A DNA stretch of 64,000 bases from VXPQ01 sp965116435 (GCA_965116435.1 OZ220686.1:2852001-2916000), one strand, 5' to 3'. Numbered from the stretch's first letter, positions 34,754 to 44,868 are shown. Numbers and translations: made by a program. The notes: generated by a model from the sequence alone, not told the origin.

Positions 34754-36184
34754 ATGACCACTTTTTCCAGGGCGCGGTTTTTCGCAGGAACGGGTATGGC
34801 GACGCTGGCCTTTTTCGGCCTGTTCGCAGGGGTTTCCCGTGCGCAAGACGCGCCGCTGAAGGTAGACGTCGATTATGCGACCTTTGCCTACGACGACGCC
34901 CGGTCGCTCGTGGAAATTTATCTGGGCGTGGAGGCGCCGTCCCTGCATTTCGAAGCGGCGCCCGAAGGTTTCGCGGCGCTTTTGCCGGTGCGCTTCGACG
35001 TGGTTCGCAGCGCCGAGACGGAACCCGCCGAGCCCGTATGGGCCGACTCCACGGTGCTTCGTTTTGCGCTTCCCGATACCGCCGGGATGCATTCCGGGCA
35101 TTATTTTACGCATCAGATCCGCGCCGCCATTACGCCGGACGAGTATGTGCTGCGCCTGACCGTTTCCGATGCATCCGGCAGGCCCGACGTGCAGGTAAGG
35201 CGGCCGTTTGTCGTGGACCGTTTCGATCTGGACGGCGCGGCGGCCCTTTCGGACATTGCGCTGGCCACCAGCATTGCGCCAAATGCGCCGCAAGAGGACC
35301 CCTTCTTCAAGAACGGGCTGCTTGTGCATCCCAGCCCGAACCGCCTTTTTGGCGAAGGCTTGCCCCGCCTGTACTACTATGCGGAAGCGTACGGCGCCGG
35401 GCGGATCGCTTCCGCACAAGGCCAGTATGTGTTGTATGCCTATGTGGCGGACGCCGACCGTCCGAATCCCTTGCCCGATATGGAGCGCCGCCTTGCGCGC
35501 GCGGCACGGTCTCCCGACGTGCTTGTCGGCAGTTTCGATACCAGCGCACTGCCTACCGGATCGTACGCGCTCCATATGGCGTTGCTCAACGACCGGAACG
35601 AGGGCGTTTTCGAACGGTCCCGCCGGTTTTTCGTGTACAATCCGGAGGTCTTCCGCGAAGACCCCGCGGTGCTTGAACTGGACTTCGAAACGAGCTCGTA
35701 TGCGGCCATGTCGGAAGAAGAGGTCGAACAGGGCCTTGCGCATGCCCGCCTCATCTCCAACGATACGGAACGGCGTCGGATGCGGAGGTTGCCCGACCTG
35801 GACGCCCGCCGCCGCTTTCTCATGGATTTCTGGCAAAAGCGCGACGACCGTCCCATGACGCCCTTCAACGAATTCAAGGATGCTTTTTATCGCCGCATCC
35901 AGTACGCGAACGATAGGTATACGTCCACCATGGAGCCGGGTTGGCAAAGCGACCGGGGGCGGGTGGTCGTTACGTACGGGTTGCCCAACGACATCGAACC
36001 CCACCTGTACGATCAGGCGACGGTTCCCTACGAAATATGGCAATACAACAACGTTCCGGGATACGGGCAGTCCATGTTCGTGTTTGCGGACATCAACGGG
36101 TTTGGTCAGTTCGAGTTGTTGCATTCCAGCGTTCCGGGCGAACGATCGTTGCCGAACTGGCAATCGGAATTGTATCGTCGTTAG
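34754..36184 (+). CDS. GWxTD-domain secreted protein
   Basis: A 476-residue protein with a signal peptide ending VSRAQD. The C-terminal region carries the GWxTD motif that names the family, here as MEPGWQSDRGRVVVTYG (residues about 395-411), preceded by DARRRFLMDFWQKRD. The middle is a beta-rich immunoglobulin-like region. The family is known from Bacteroidota and relatives but has no established function; an envelope or secretion role is suspected. A ribosome-binding-like AGAGGG precedes the start at 34754. Its last base is shared with a fragment of the dispersed repeat. Confidence 0.85.
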   Translation: MTTFSRARFFAGTGMATLAFFGLFAGVSRAQDAPLKVDVDYATFAYDDARSLVEIYLGVEAPSLHFEAAPEGFAALLPVRFDVVRSAETEPAEPVWADSTVLRFALPDTAGMHSGHYFTHQIRAAITPDEYVLRLTVSDASGRPDVQVRRPFVVDRFDLDGAAALSDIALATSIAPNAPQEDPFFKNGLLVHPSPNRLFGEGLPRLYYYAEAYGAGRIASAQGQYVLYAYVADADRPNPLPDMERRLARAARSPDVLVGSFDTSALPTGSYALHMALLNDRNEGVFERSRRFFVYNPEVFREDPAVLELDFETSSYAAMSEEEVEQGLAHARLISNDTERRRMRRLPDLDARRRFLMDFWQKRDDRPMTPFNEFKDAFYRRIQYANDRYTSTMEPGWQSDRGRVVVTYGLPNDIEPHLYDQATVPYEIWQYNNVPGYGQSMFVFADINGFGQFELLHSSVPGERSLPNWQSELYRR

Positions 36185-36199
36185 GATGCTCTGATCGAA
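36184..36199 (+). repeat. Terminal fragment of the dispersed repeat
   Basis: GGATGCTCTGATCGAA matches the end of the repeat family seen at 28982-29234 and elsewhere. Only about 16 bases remain, starting at the last base of the GWxTD stop codon and before the AsnRS gene. Confidence 0.55.
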
Positions 36200-36227
36200 A
36201 CCGCTTCGCTCCTGACCCTTTGCGCCC

Positions 36228-37748
36228 ATGACCCACGCCGCCGCCGGACCCCGGCATGTACCCGTTCAGGAATTGGCTGCGCATGCCGGGCAAGAAGTGA
36301 CGCTCAAGGGCTGGCTCTACAACAAGCGCGGCTCGAAGCAGCTGCTTTTTCTGCTGTTGCGAGACGGCACGGGACTGGTGCAATGCGTGGTGGCCGCCGA
36401 CAGCGTGGACGGCGACGCCTGGCGGGTTGCGGACGAGGCTACGCAGGAAAGCGCGCTGACGGTGACGGGCAAGGTCGTCCTGGACGAGCGGCAGGCGGGC
36501 GGCGTCGAACTGATCGTATCGTCGCTGCGCCTTGTGGGTGAATCCGAGGGGTATCCCATCACGCCCAAGGAACACGGGATCGATTTTTTGATGTCGCATC
36601 GCCATTTGTGGCTGCGCAGCCGCCTGCCCTGGGCCATTTTGCGGATTCGAAATCGGCTCATCGTGGCGATCCATGCGTTTTTTCAGGAGCGTGGATTTTT
36701 GCAGATGGACGCCCCGATTCTGACCGGCAATGCGGTAGAAGGCACATCCAGCCTCTTCGAGCTGGATTATTTCGACGAAAAGGCGTATTTGACGCAGAGC
36801 GGGCAGCTGTACGGCGAGGCCATGGCCATGGCGTTCGGGCGCATTTACACGTTCGGGCCGACCTTCCGCGCCGAAAAATCCAAGACGCGGCGGCATCTTA
36901 CGGAGTTCTGGATGATTGAGCCCGAGATGGCGTTTTTCGATCTGGAGGATACGCTGGACCTGGCCGAAGACTTTTTGACGCATATCGTCCGGGATGTGCT
37001 GGCGCATTGCGCCGGGGAACTTGCGATCCTCGGGCGCGATACGGCGCCGCTGGAGCGGGTTCGCAAGCCCTTTCCCCGCATTTCCTATACGGAGGCGGTC
37101 GCCTTGCTGCGCAGCGACGCCACGGCGGACATGCTGGCGGACAGGATACTCTCGCTGGAGGAAGAAAACGCGGCGCTTGCCGAAGAACTGGCGGCAAACC
37201 GGAAGCGATACGGTCAGGCCAAAAAAGGCGAACGGCGCCGTCTGGACGCCCGCGAAATCGTCATGCATCGGCGCATGGGCGAGATTGCCGAGGCCTTGCA
37301 AAATCTCCCGGCCTGGAAAGATTCCGCCCGATCCTTTGCGTGGGGGAACGATTTCGGAGGCAGCGACGAAACGGTGCTGACCTGGCATTTCGACCGTCCG
37401 GCGATGGTGCATCGCTATCCTGCCGACGTGAAGGCGTTCTACATGAAACGAGACCCCGACGACGCGCGGCTTGCCATGGCGCTGGATGTGTTGGCCCCCG
37501 AGGGATACGGCGAAATCATAGGCGGCGGGGAGCGGGCGACGGACCTGGCGTTTCTCGAAAAACAGATTGCCGCGCACCAGCTTCCCCGGGACGCATTCGA
37601 ATGGTATCTGGACTTGCGCCGGTTCGGTTCCGTCCCGCACGCCGGCTTCGGGCTGGGGCTGGAACGCCTGCTTACGTGGATTGCCGGAATCGACCATGTG
37701 CGGGAGACGATTCCGTTTCCGCGGCTCATGGGGCGCATTTCACCATGA
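36228..37748 (+). CDS. asnS: Asparaginyl-tRNA synthetase
   Basis: A 506-residue class II synthetase. The N-terminal OB-fold anticodon-binding domain (about 15-110, VTLKGWLYNKRGSK) precedes the catalytic core with TFRAEKSKTRRHLTEFWMIE (motif 2) and GFGLGLERLLTWI (motif 3). PMDAPILTG-like and SGQLYGEAM segments are typical of AsnRS. A charged, coiled-coil-like insertion at about 295-370 makes it longer than the E. coli enzyme (466 residues), as in other Bacteroidota AsnRS. It loads asparagine on tRNA-Asn. Its neighbours are the GWxTD and SecD genes. Confidence 0.92.
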   Translation: MTHAAAGPRHVPVQELAAHAGQEVTLKGWLYNKRGSKQLLFLLLRDGTGLVQCVVAADSVDGDAWRVADEATQESALTVTGKVVLDERQAGGVELIVSSLRLVGESEGYPITPKEHGIDFLMSHRHLWLRSRLPWAILRIRNRLIVAIHAFFQERGFLQMDAPILTGNAVEGTSSLFELDYFDEKAYLTQSGQLYGEAMAMAFGRIYTFGPTFRAEKSKTRRHLTEFWMIEPEMAFFDLEDTLDLAEDFLTHIVRDVLAHCAGELAILGRDTAPLERVRKPFPRISYTEAVALLRSDATADMLADRILSLEEENAALAEELAANRKRYGQAKKGERRRLDAREIVMHRRMGEIAEALQNLPAWKDSARSFAWGNDFGGSDETVLTWHFDRPAMVHRYPADVKAFYMKRDPDDARLAMALDVLAPEGYGEIIGGGERATDLAFLEKQIAAHQLPRDAFEWYLDLRRFGSVPHAGFGLGLERLLTWIAGIDHVRETIPFPRLMGRISP

Positions 37749-37873
37749 CGCGCAGCACGGAAACGCATGTTGCTGCGCCGCGCGATGGAACAAACCCGCA
37801 GGGCACGGTATAGGAAGGGGTCTTTGTTCTACGCATTCTCCAGAAGGTCCATCATCTATCCATAACATTCGCC

Positions 37874-39745
37874 ATGCAGGGAAACGGGTTCAAAATCGGC
37901 CTGGTCGTATTTTTCTTTGCTCTGTCGGCCTGGTATCTCTATCCGTCCGCCCAGAATTATTTCATTCAGCAGCGGATCCGCGGTATGGAGCAGCAGGAAC
38001 GGGAGGAGTACGAACGAGAGAACCTTCAGCACATCCGAGGCGTGAAGGAGGATGCGTTGAAGCTCGGGCTTGACTTGCAGGGGGGCATGCATGTCACCAT
38101 GGAGGTCCGGACCGACGCCCTGATCCGGGAGTTGGCCACGGATGCGGATCAAACGTTCGAGGAGGTGCTGGCCGCGGCGCGCACCACGGCGGACGAGACC
38201 GGAAATTCTATCATCGATGCGTTTGCCCTGGAGTTCGAGCGGCGCGACCCCAATGCGCGTTTGTCCCGGTATTTTCGGGATTCCGACGCCGGGATTACGC
38301 GCCGGTCTACGAATGCCGAGGTGTCGCAATATCTTCTGGGGCAGGCCGATAACGCCATCGATCGGGCTATCTCCATTATTCGGGACCGCGTGGACCGCTA
38401 CGGCGTAACGGAGCCGTCCATTCAGAAACAGGGCACGCGGCGCGTGGTGGTTGAATTGCCGGGCATCGACGATCCCGAGCGCGTGCGCAATTTGCTGAAA
38501 GGTACGGCTCGTCTGGAGTTTCATCTCATGGCCGAACCGGAGGACCTGGCTCGTTCCTTGCAGCAGACCATTGCCTGGTACGATACGCAAGTCGATACCG
38601 CGGATGCGGCCATCACGGAAGACCCCGATTCGACCGCCCTTGCCGATACGTCCGCCGTCGCCGACCTGTTCGAGGATGTGCTGGAAGAACCGACCAATCC
38701 GTTGCTGGCGGTTATGCAGCCGTCCGGGCAGGGGGTTCAGTTCGGGCTGGTGTCAGAGCAGGATACGGCGCGCGTTCGGGAGTTGCTTTCTGTTCCCGCG
38801 GTGCGGGATATGCTTCCGGTCGGCGTAGACTTGCTGTATGACGCAAATCCTGCCGGCGTGACCGAGGATGGCCTGGAAATGTATTACTTGCTGGGCGTTC
38901 GGGACCAGATCGAATTGTCGGGCGAGGTGATTACGTCGGCCCGCGTCGATTTCGACGAGCTGAATCTGCCGGAAGTCACCATGGTGATGAATTCGGAGGG
39001 ATCGCGCACCTGGGCCCGCCTGACCGGGGCGAACGTCAACAAGAACATCGCCATTGTGCTGGATGACGTCGTGTATTCGTATCCGACCGTCATCAACCGC
39101 ATCGTAGGCGGGCGTTCGTCCATTACGGGACTCGGCAGCCGGGACGAGGCGCAGGACGTCGTGACGGTGCTCATGTCCGGCGCGTTGCCTGCCCCGGTCG
39201 ATATCGTCGAGGAGCGCACGGTGGGTCCGAGCCTCGGCCAGGCGTCCATTCGGGCCGGATTCATTTCGATCATGGTGGGGCTGGGGCTGGTGGCGCTGTT
39301 CATGATTTTCTATTACCGGACGGCCGGACTGGTTGCGGACCTGGCCCTGTTGTTCAATATCATTTTCATCTTCGGGATACTGGCTGCGTTTCAGGCGACG
39401 CTTACGTTGCCGGGCATCGCCGGCATCGTGTTGACGATCGGCATGGCCGTGGACGCCAACGTGCTGATCTTCGAGCGAATACGCGAAGAACGCGCTACCG
39501 GCAAGACGCTGAAGGCCGCCATCGACGCCGGCTATTCGAAGGCGTTCAGCGCTATTTTCGACGCCAACATCACCACGTTTTTCGTGGGGGCTATTCTGTA
39601 TTCGTTCGGCGTAGGCCCCATTCAGGGGTTTGCGGTGACGTTGATGGCCGGCATCCTTTCGTCGCTGTTTACGGCGATTATCGTGTCCCGGATCGTGTTC
39701 GACTATATGGTGATCAAGCGGCGCATGCACATCGGGTACGGGTGA
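37874..39745 (+). CDS. secD: Protein translocase subunit SecD
   Basis: The 623-residue SecD has an N-terminal membrane segment, the LGLDLQGGMHVTMEV motif, a large periplasmic region, and a six-segment C-terminal membrane domain with SIRAGFISIMVGLGLVALFM and TIGMAVDANVLIFERIREE. SecD with SecF uses the proton gradient to pull preproteins through SecYEG. SecF is encoded 55 bases later. The start at ATG 37874 is the only sensible one. Confidence 0.94.
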   Translation: MQGNGFKIGLVVFFFALSAWYLYPSAQNYFIQQRIRGMEQQEREEYERENLQHIRGVKEDALKLGLDLQGGMHVTMEVRTDALIRELATDADQTFEEVLAAARTTADETGNSIIDAFALEFERRDPNARLSRYFRDSDAGITRRSTNAEVSQYLLGQADNAIDRAISIIRDRVDRYGVTEPSIQKQGTRRVVVELPGIDDPERVRNLLKGTARLEFHLMAEPEDLARSLQQTIAWYDTQVDTADAAITEDPDSTALADTSAVADLFEDVLEEPTNPLLAVMQPSGQGVQFGLVSEQDTARVRELLSVPAVRDMLPVGVDLLYDANPAGVTEDGLEMYYLLGVRDQIELSGEVITSARVDFDELNLPEVTMVMNSEGSRTWARLTGANVNKNIAIVLDDVVYSYPTVINRIVGGRSSITGLGSRDEAQDVVTVLMSGALPAPVDIVEERTVGPSLGQASIRAGFISIMVGLGLVALFMIFYYRTAGLVADLALLFNIIFIFGILAAFQATLTLPGIAGIVLTIGMAVDANVLIFERIREERATGKTLKAAIDAGYSKAFSAIFDANITTFFVGAILYSFGVGPIQGFAVTLMAGILSSLFTAIIVSRIVFDYMVIKRRMHIGYG

Positions 39746-39800
39746 CGGCGTTTCGGGGTTATCCAGCATCCGCCGACGGGCTTTCGATACATAGAGAACG

Positions 39801-40712
39801 ATGAGAATTTTTGAAAACACCCATTTCGACTTCATAGGCAACCGGCGAAAGGCGTACATCCTTTCCGGGATACTTCTCGTGCTAAGCATCGGCTCGCTGC
39901 TGGTGCGCGGCCTGGAAGTGGGCATCGACTTCCAGGGCGGCATGGAGTTCGTGGTGGCCAGCCCGATCGAGCTGGAGCCCGTGGCCGTGCGCGGGGAGCT
40001 GGCCGTTGTACTGGGGTCCGAACCGGAGGTGAAAACGTTCGGCGCCGGACAGATTCTTATTCGCACGCCCGCCGAAGGAGACATTTCGGACATGCAGAAC
40101 CGGATCGTGGAAGGCATCTCGGCGTCGTTCCCGGGTTCCAGTCCGCAAGTGGTCAAGACCGATGTGGTGGGGCCGCGTTTCGCAGAGGACCTGAAGCAAG
40201 GGGCCATCTGGGCTATTCTCGGGGGGCTGCTGGTGGTGTTCGTGTATATCCTGCTGCGGTTCGAATGGCGGTTCGGGATAGGGGCGGTGGCCGCCTTGTT
40301 CCACGACGTCACAATCACGCTGGGCATTTTCTCGCTGGGGGCCGGCTTGCTGCCGTTTTCTCTGCAGATCGATCAGGCGATCATCGCGGCGTTTTTGACC
40401 ATTGTGGGATATTCGCTCAACGACACCGTGGTGGTTTTTGACCGGATCCGGGAATACTCGAATCTTTTCAAGACGGAGACGTATGATAAATTGGTGAATC
40501 GTTCCATCAACAATACGCTCAGCCGGACGATCGTCACGTCCGGCACCACCTTGCTCGTTGTGGCGGTGCTCTTTATTTTTGGCGGAGAGGTGCTGCGCGG
40601 GTTTGCTTTCGGCCTGATTCTGGGTGTTACGATCGGTACGTATTCCTCCGTGTTCGTGGCTTCGCCGGTGGTGGTGGAGCTCAGGATGCGCATGAAAGCG
40701 GCCCGCCGGTGA
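39801..40712 (+). CDS. secF: Protein translocase subunit SecF
   Basis: The 303-residue SecF has six membrane segments, the VGIDFQGGMEF motif near the N-terminus, and the VVGPRFAEDLKQGAI and YSLNDTVVVFDRIREYS segments typical of the family. It forms the SecDF complex with the preceding gene. It is followed after 42 bases by a STAS gene in the same direction. Confidence 0.94.
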   Translation: MRIFENTHFDFIGNRRKAYILSGILLVLSIGSLLVRGLEVGIDFQGGMEFVVASPIELEPVAVRGELAVVLGSEPEVKTFGAGQILIRTPAEGDISDMQNRIVEGISASFPGSSPQVVKTDVVGPRFAEDLKQGAIWAILGGLLVVFVYILLRFEWRFGIGAVAALFHDVTITLGIFSLGAGLLPFSLQIDQAIIAAFLTIVGYSLNDTVVVFDRIREYSNLFKTETYDKLVNRSINNTLSRTIVTSGTTLLVVAVLFIFGGEVLRGFAFGLILGVTIGTYSSVFVASPVVVELRMRMKAARR

Positions 40713-40754
40713 TTTTCTGTCCCGTATGCGGCCTAACGAATCCAGAGGTCTCTT

Positions 40755-41114
40755 ATGAAATACGATGTACAGGAACAGGGGCGCGTAGTGATTCTGTCGT
40801 TGGAGGGCAACATTCTGGGTGGCCCCGACGGCACGAAATTGCATGATCGGCTGCACGAATTGAAGGACGAAGGCAAGCGCTGTATCGTAGGGGATATGTC
40901 TCGGGTCCGCTTTATGAATTCAAGCGGGCTGGGCATGCTTATCAGTGCGATGACCACGATGCGCAACGCCGGGGGCGACTTTCGCTTGGCGGGTCTGGGC
41001 GACGGCGTTCGGTCGGTGCTGGCGATCACGCGCCTCGATACGGTATTTAAACACTACGAATCCGTAGACGAAGCCGTGCTTGGCTACGAGGAGGATCCGC
41101 CTACGCCGGCATAG
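40755..41114 (+). CDS. STAS-domain anti-anti-sigma factor-like protein
   Basis: A 119-residue single STAS domain, with the phosphorylatable serine pair in FMNSSGLGMLI (Ser56/Ser57) and the beginning VVILSLEGNILGGP. It resembles SpoIIAA/RsbV-type anti-sigma factor antagonists. No anti-sigma kinase or sigma factor gene is next to it, so its partner is unknown; the sensor kinase at 42633 is not of the anti-sigma type. It follows SecF in the same direction. Confidence 0.85.
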   Translation: MKYDVQEQGRVVILSLEGNILGGPDGTKLHDRLHELKDEGKRCIVGDMSRVRFMNSSGLGMLISAMTTMRNAGGDFRLAGLGDGVRSVLAITRLDTVFKHYESVDEAVLGYEEDPPTPA

Positions 41115-41187
41115 CGCCACCCCCTTTCGTTTCTGACGGCGGGACATTCTGCACAGGTTGGGTATTGCCCCCGCAATGCAAACCGTT

Positions 41188-41221
41188 TCTTTTGTCTGCA
41201 CTCTTTTGTCTGCAATCTTTT
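41188..41221 (+). repeat. 14-bp period tandem repeat upstream of purA
   Basis: The 13-mer TCTTTTGTCTGCA occurs twice (41188-41200, 41202-41214), followed by a third TCTTTT. It lies in the leader region before purA, 58-91 bases before its start. It may be a regulatory repeat or slippage DNA. Confidence 0.5.
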
Positions 41222-41278
41222 CAATGCGCCCGCCATGCGGCGGCGTCCTGCAATACAACACGTCAAGACTTGGCTGGC

Positions 41279-42592
41279 ATGGGTGTTAACGTTGTCATAG
41301 GAACGCAATGGGGAGACGAAGGCAAGGGCAAAATCGTTGATTTGCTCAGTGCGGACGTGGACATTGTGGCGCGCTATCAGGGCGGCGCCAATGCGGGGCA
41401 CACCATCTGTTGGGGCGACGAAACGTTTGTGCTGCACCTCGTTCCAAGCGGCATTTTTCACGAGCATGTAACGTGCGTGATCGGGAACGGCGTGGTGCTG
41501 GATCCCGTGGCGATCATGGAGGAAATTCGCATGATTCGCGACCTCGGGTACGATGTGGACGGGCGCCTGCTGATCTCGCACAACGCGCACCTCATCATGC
41601 CGTACCACAAGCGCATCGAGGAGGTCCGCGAACGGATGCGCGACAGCGGCGCCATTGGCACGACCGGGCGCGGCATTGGCCCGGCCTATATGGACAAGTT
41701 TGCCCGTACGGGCATCCGCGTGGTGGATTTGCTGGATCGGGATGTGCTGCGCCGCAAACTCAAACGCGCGATCGAGGAAAAAAACGCGGTGCTGCGCGGC
41801 GTATACGACGACGACGGGCTGGACGTCGAGCAGATTATCGAAGAATATGTGGAATTCGACCAGCTGATCGATCCGTTCGTTACGGATACGTCGCAATACC
41901 TCGGGCAGGCGTTGCGGGCGGGCAAGCGCATCCTTGCCGAAGGCGCGCAGGGGTCCTTGCTGGATGTGGATTTTGGCACCTATCCGTTTGTGACGTCAAG
42001 CCATCCTACCGTCGGAGGGTGTTGCACGGGATTGGGCATGCCGCCTACGGCGGTGGATACGGTCATCGGGATCGTAAAAGCGTACAGCACGCGCGTGGGC
42101 AACGGGCCGTTTCCTACGGAACTGGACAATGCGGTCGGGGAGCGTTTGCGCGCGGCGGGCGACGAGTTTGGCGCAACCACCGGCAGGCCTCGTCGATGCG
42201 GGTGGCTGGACCTGGTCGCGCTCCGGTATGCATCGATGATCAACGGACTCACGGAACTGGTTATCACCAAGCTGGATGTGCTGACGGGGCTGGACACGCT
42301 CAAGGTGTGCACGGCCTATCGGTGCGACGGCAAGGAAACGACGCGTTTTCCGAGCGAGGCGCCCACGCTTGAAAAGGCGGAGCCGGTGTACGTCTCCTTT
42401 GAAGGGTGGTCCGAAGATATTACCGGCGCACGGCATATGGACGATTTGCCGCCGGCTGCACGGCGCTATGTGCGTTTCCTGAGCGATTCGCTGGGCGTCC
42501 GCATTTCCATGATTTCGACAGGCCCGAAGCGGGACCAGATCATTGCGGAAGAGGCCGCCCCGGCTTTTTCGGTCCGCGCCGGGCAGCAATAG
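41279..42592 (+). CDS. purA: Adenylosuccinate synthetase
   Basis: Starting at ATG 41279 the protein has 437 residues, close to the E. coli enzyme (432). The GTP-binding start VVIGTQWGDEGKGKIVDLLS, then GGANAGHTI, TGRGIGPAYMDK, AEGAQGSLLDVDFGTYPFVT and the C-terminal STGPKRDQI are all diagnostic. It catalyses the first step from IMP to AMP. A tandem repeat lies upstream, and the next gene is a sensor kinase starting 41 bases later. Confidence 0.95.
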   Translation: MGVNVVIGTQWGDEGKGKIVDLLSADVDIVARYQGGANAGHTICWGDETFVLHLVPSGIFHEHVTCVIGNGVVLDPVAIMEEIRMIRDLGYDVDGRLLISHNAHLIMPYHKRIEEVRERMRDSGAIGTTGRGIGPAYMDKFARTGIRVVDLLDRDVLRRKLKRAIEEKNAVLRGVYDDDGLDVEQIIEEYVEFDQLIDPFVTDTSQYLGQALRAGKRILAEGAQGSLLDVDFGTYPFVTSSHPTVGGCCTGLGMPPTAVDTVIGIVKAYSTRVGNGPFPTELDNAVGERLRAAGDEFGATTGRPRRCGWLDLVALRYASMINGLTELVITKLDVLTGLDTLKVCTAYRCDGKETTRFPSEAPTLEKAEPVYVSFEGWSEDITGARHMDDLPPAARRYVRFLSDSLGVRISMISTGPKRDQIIAEEAAPAFSVRAGQQ

Positions 42593-42632
42593 CTCCTTTC
42601 TACGGCCATCGAACAGCGCAGGAGGCCTGCCC

Positions 42633-43988
42633 ATGAAGGCGTATCGCCATTCCGTACGACTCAAACTCGGCCTGATTGTACTGGCCGTGCTCATATCGGT
42701 CGCTTCGCTTGCCTACGCCAGCCATACCGTAGAGCGCCTGCGCGAACGCGAGCAGTTCGCCATTCATTTATGGGCGTCGGCGCAGGAGCGCCTGGCGTCG
42801 CCCCGGGAAAATCCGTACATCCCGGCGTTTGCCGAAATAGAACAGCAACTGGTCGCGGCGGCGGAGTCGGACGGCGCGATTTCCCCCGAAGCCCTGGCCC
42901 GGTACCGGAGTGCGCTGGCCTGGTCCCGCACCATGCCTCCCGCCGACGACGTAACGCTTGCCGGCGAGATCATATTGCAGGGGGAATTCGGCATTCCGGC
43001 GATCATTATAGATTCGACGCAGTCGATGCCCGTGTCTTGGCGGCATGTATCGGAGCCGGATTCGATGGGGGGCTTGTCGCCCGGGGAGCAAGCCGACATG
43101 CTGCGCCGCCTGAACGAACGCGCGCGCGCCATGGCGCAGGATTACGACCCGATCGCGATCGAATATGGCGTCCCTCCGGAATCGTTCACGCAATACGTGT
43201 TCTACGACGATTCGAGCTTGATTCGGGAACTTCGGATTTTCCCGTTTCTGCAACTGTTGTTCGTGGCTTTTTTCATCCTGATCGGGTATATAGGCTTTTC
43301 GTATGTGCGCCGCAGCGAGCAAAGCAGCCTGTGGGCTGGCATGGCGAGGGAGGCGGCGCATCAGCTGGGCACCCCGATTTCCGGTTTGAAGGGGTGGGTC
43401 GAGTTGCTTGGAGCCCAGGCGCTGTCCGGCGAACAAAAACAGAACGCATTGCAGGAAGTGGAGCGCGACGTGGTGCGGCTGGAGCGGGTCACGGCCCGCT
43501 TTTCGGATATAGGCTCCATGCCCAGGCTGGAGGTGGATGCGGTGGAGCCGGTTATTGCCGCCGCGGCGGATTATGTGCGCAAGCGTATTCCCCAGGGAGC
43601 CGGATTCGTCGAGTTGCGCATGGATGTAGCCAGCGGGTTGTATGCGCCGCTGAATGCCGAACTGTTCGAATGGGTGATAGAGAATCTGCTCAAGAATGCG
43701 CTGGACGCGATGGAGATGACCGGCGGCGCCATCCAGGTGCAGGCGTCGCAGGTGGAGAAAAACATTCGGATAGATATACGCGACACGGGCAAGGGCATTG
43801 ACCGGAAACACTGGAAAAATATTTTCCGGCCCGGGTACAGCACCAAAAAACGGGGGTGGGGGCTTGGCCTGAATCTGGCCCGCCGCATTGTGGAGGACCA
43901 CCATGGCGGGAGCCTTGCGCTTGTGCAGTCGCGGCCCGACCAGGGAAGCACGTTTCGGATTACGATTCCGGCGGCGCAGAAACCCTGA
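42633..43988 (+). CDS. Membrane sensor histidine kinase
   Basis: The ATG at 42633 is preceded by AGGAGG with a 7-base gap, the best ribosome-binding site in the window. The 451-residue kinase has two membrane segments (about 9-29 and 204-225) around an extracytoplasmic sensor region of about 170 residues, and no HAMP domain. The phosphoacceptor His243 is in AREAAHQLGTPIS. The ATP-binding domain has NLLKNALDAM, DTGKGI and GWGLGLNLARRIV. No response regulator gene is adjacent, so the partner is encoded elsewhere. The signal is unknown. Confidence 0.88.
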   Translation: MKAYRHSVRLKLGLIVLAVLISVASLAYASHTVERLREREQFAIHLWASAQERLASPRENPYIPAFAEIEQQLVAAAESDGAISPEALARYRSALAWSRTMPPADDVTLAGEIILQGEFGIPAIIIDSTQSMPVSWRHVSEPDSMGGLSPGEQADMLRRLNERARAMAQDYDPIAIEYGVPPESFTQYVFYDDSSLIRELRIFPFLQLLFVAFFILIGYIGFSYVRRSEQSSLWAGMAREAAHQLGTPISGLKGWVELLGAQALSGEQKQNALQEVERDVVRLERVTARFSDIGSMPRLEVDAVEPVIAAAADYVRKRIPQGAGFVELRMDVASGLYAPLNAELFEWVIENLLKNALDAMEMTGGAIQVQASQVEKNIRIDIRDTGKGIDRKHWKNIFRPGYSTKKRGWGLGLNLARRIVEDHHGGSLALVQSRPDQGSTFRITIPAAQKP

Positions 43989-44009
43989 TGCGGGTTTTTT
44001 CAGGGGTTT
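43980..44009. terminator. Candidate terminator at the end of the sensor kinase
   Basis: AAACCCTGA (43980-43988, including the stop) can pair with TCAGGGGTTT (44000-44009), with one unpaired G. The loop carries a T-run. It lies between the convergent kinase and SAM-hydroxide-adenosyltransferase genes. The stem is short, so this is moderate evidence. Confidence 0.35.
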
Positions 44010-44076
44010 GGCTGGAGACAGGCCGGCCTGCCGTGTTTGCAGGCGGTGGTGGCGGCGGCCGGGTTTACGTCGGGTT

Positions 44077-44868
44077 TTACGTAAAGAGGATATGCACCGG
44101 ATTGCCCTTGCGGATGCTGAGCAGTTCCGCGGCGTTGCCCGCATTGACCGCCACTTCGAGCAAGTCGCTGCTGTTGTACTGCAAAAGAGGTTCTCCAGCC
44201 TCGACGGCGGCGTAGGTGGGCTGGACGCCTTCAAGGACGGTGTTGCCTGCAAAACATTTGACGGGCCTCTCCGTTCGCTGTTCCTCGACCATGTTGCGAG
44301 GAATGTTCGTGATGCAGTTGCCGAAACGGTCGATGTGCACGACCCATCCCTGTACGCCGTGGTCGTCCGTAATAGGCCGCGCCCATTTCATGGGGGCCAG
44401 CCGGTCGATGGCGCTGCCGAGGCGTTCGATGGGCGTCCCGTTGGCGAGATGGGCGGCGGCGGGCGCAAAGATGTCGCGTCCGTGAAAGGTTTGCGAGGGC
44501 GTATCGGTGCGCCAGTACTGCGGGCGGTCGAGTTGTACGCAGGCGTCGGGAGGGGCTCCGTCGAGGACCAGCGGGAAAATGCCGTTGTCCGGCCCCGTAA
44601 AGAAATGTTCGCCGCACCGAAGCGCTACGGGGCGGCGATCCGTCCCCACGCCCGGATCCACCACGGCGAGGTGTATGGCGCCGGGCGGGAAGCACCAGGC
44701 GGCCTCGCGCAGTACGAAGGCGCATTCCATAATGTCCTGCGGCGCAATCGTATGTGAAATGTCCACGATGCGCGCGTCGGGGCACAGGCCAAGGAGGATG
44801 CCTTTGAGCGCTCCGACATACGCATCCTGCGTCCCGAAGTCAGTGGTAAGCGTTACGATAGCAGACAC
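44077..44868 (-). CDS. SAM hydroxide adenosyltransferase (DUF62 family)
   Basis: The frame is open to 44955, but the first 29 codons come from a dispersed repeat fragment. The GTG at 44868 gives the typical family start AIVTLTTDFGTQD and a 263-residue protein. Conserved segments are YVGALKGILLG, AVVDPGVGTDRRPVA, GPDNGIFPL and VVHIDRFGNCITNI. Family members split S-adenosylmethionine into adenosine and methionine using water, and relate to the fluorinase fold. The role in this organism may be SAM or by-product control. It is convergent with the sensor kinase. Confidence 0.88.
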   Translation of the reverse strand: MSAIVTLTTDFGTQDAYVGALKGILLGLCPDARIVDISHTIAPQDIMECAFVLREAAWCFPPGAIHLAVVDPGVGTDRRPVALRCGEHFFTGPDNGIFPLVLDGAPPDACVQLDRPQYWRTDTPSQTFHGRDIFAPAAAHLANGTPIERLGSAIDRLAPMKWARPITDDHGVQGWVVHIDRFGNCITNIPRNMVEEQRTERPVKCFAGNTVLEGVQPTYAAVEAGEPLLQYNSSDLLEVAVNAGNAAELLSIRKGNPVHILFT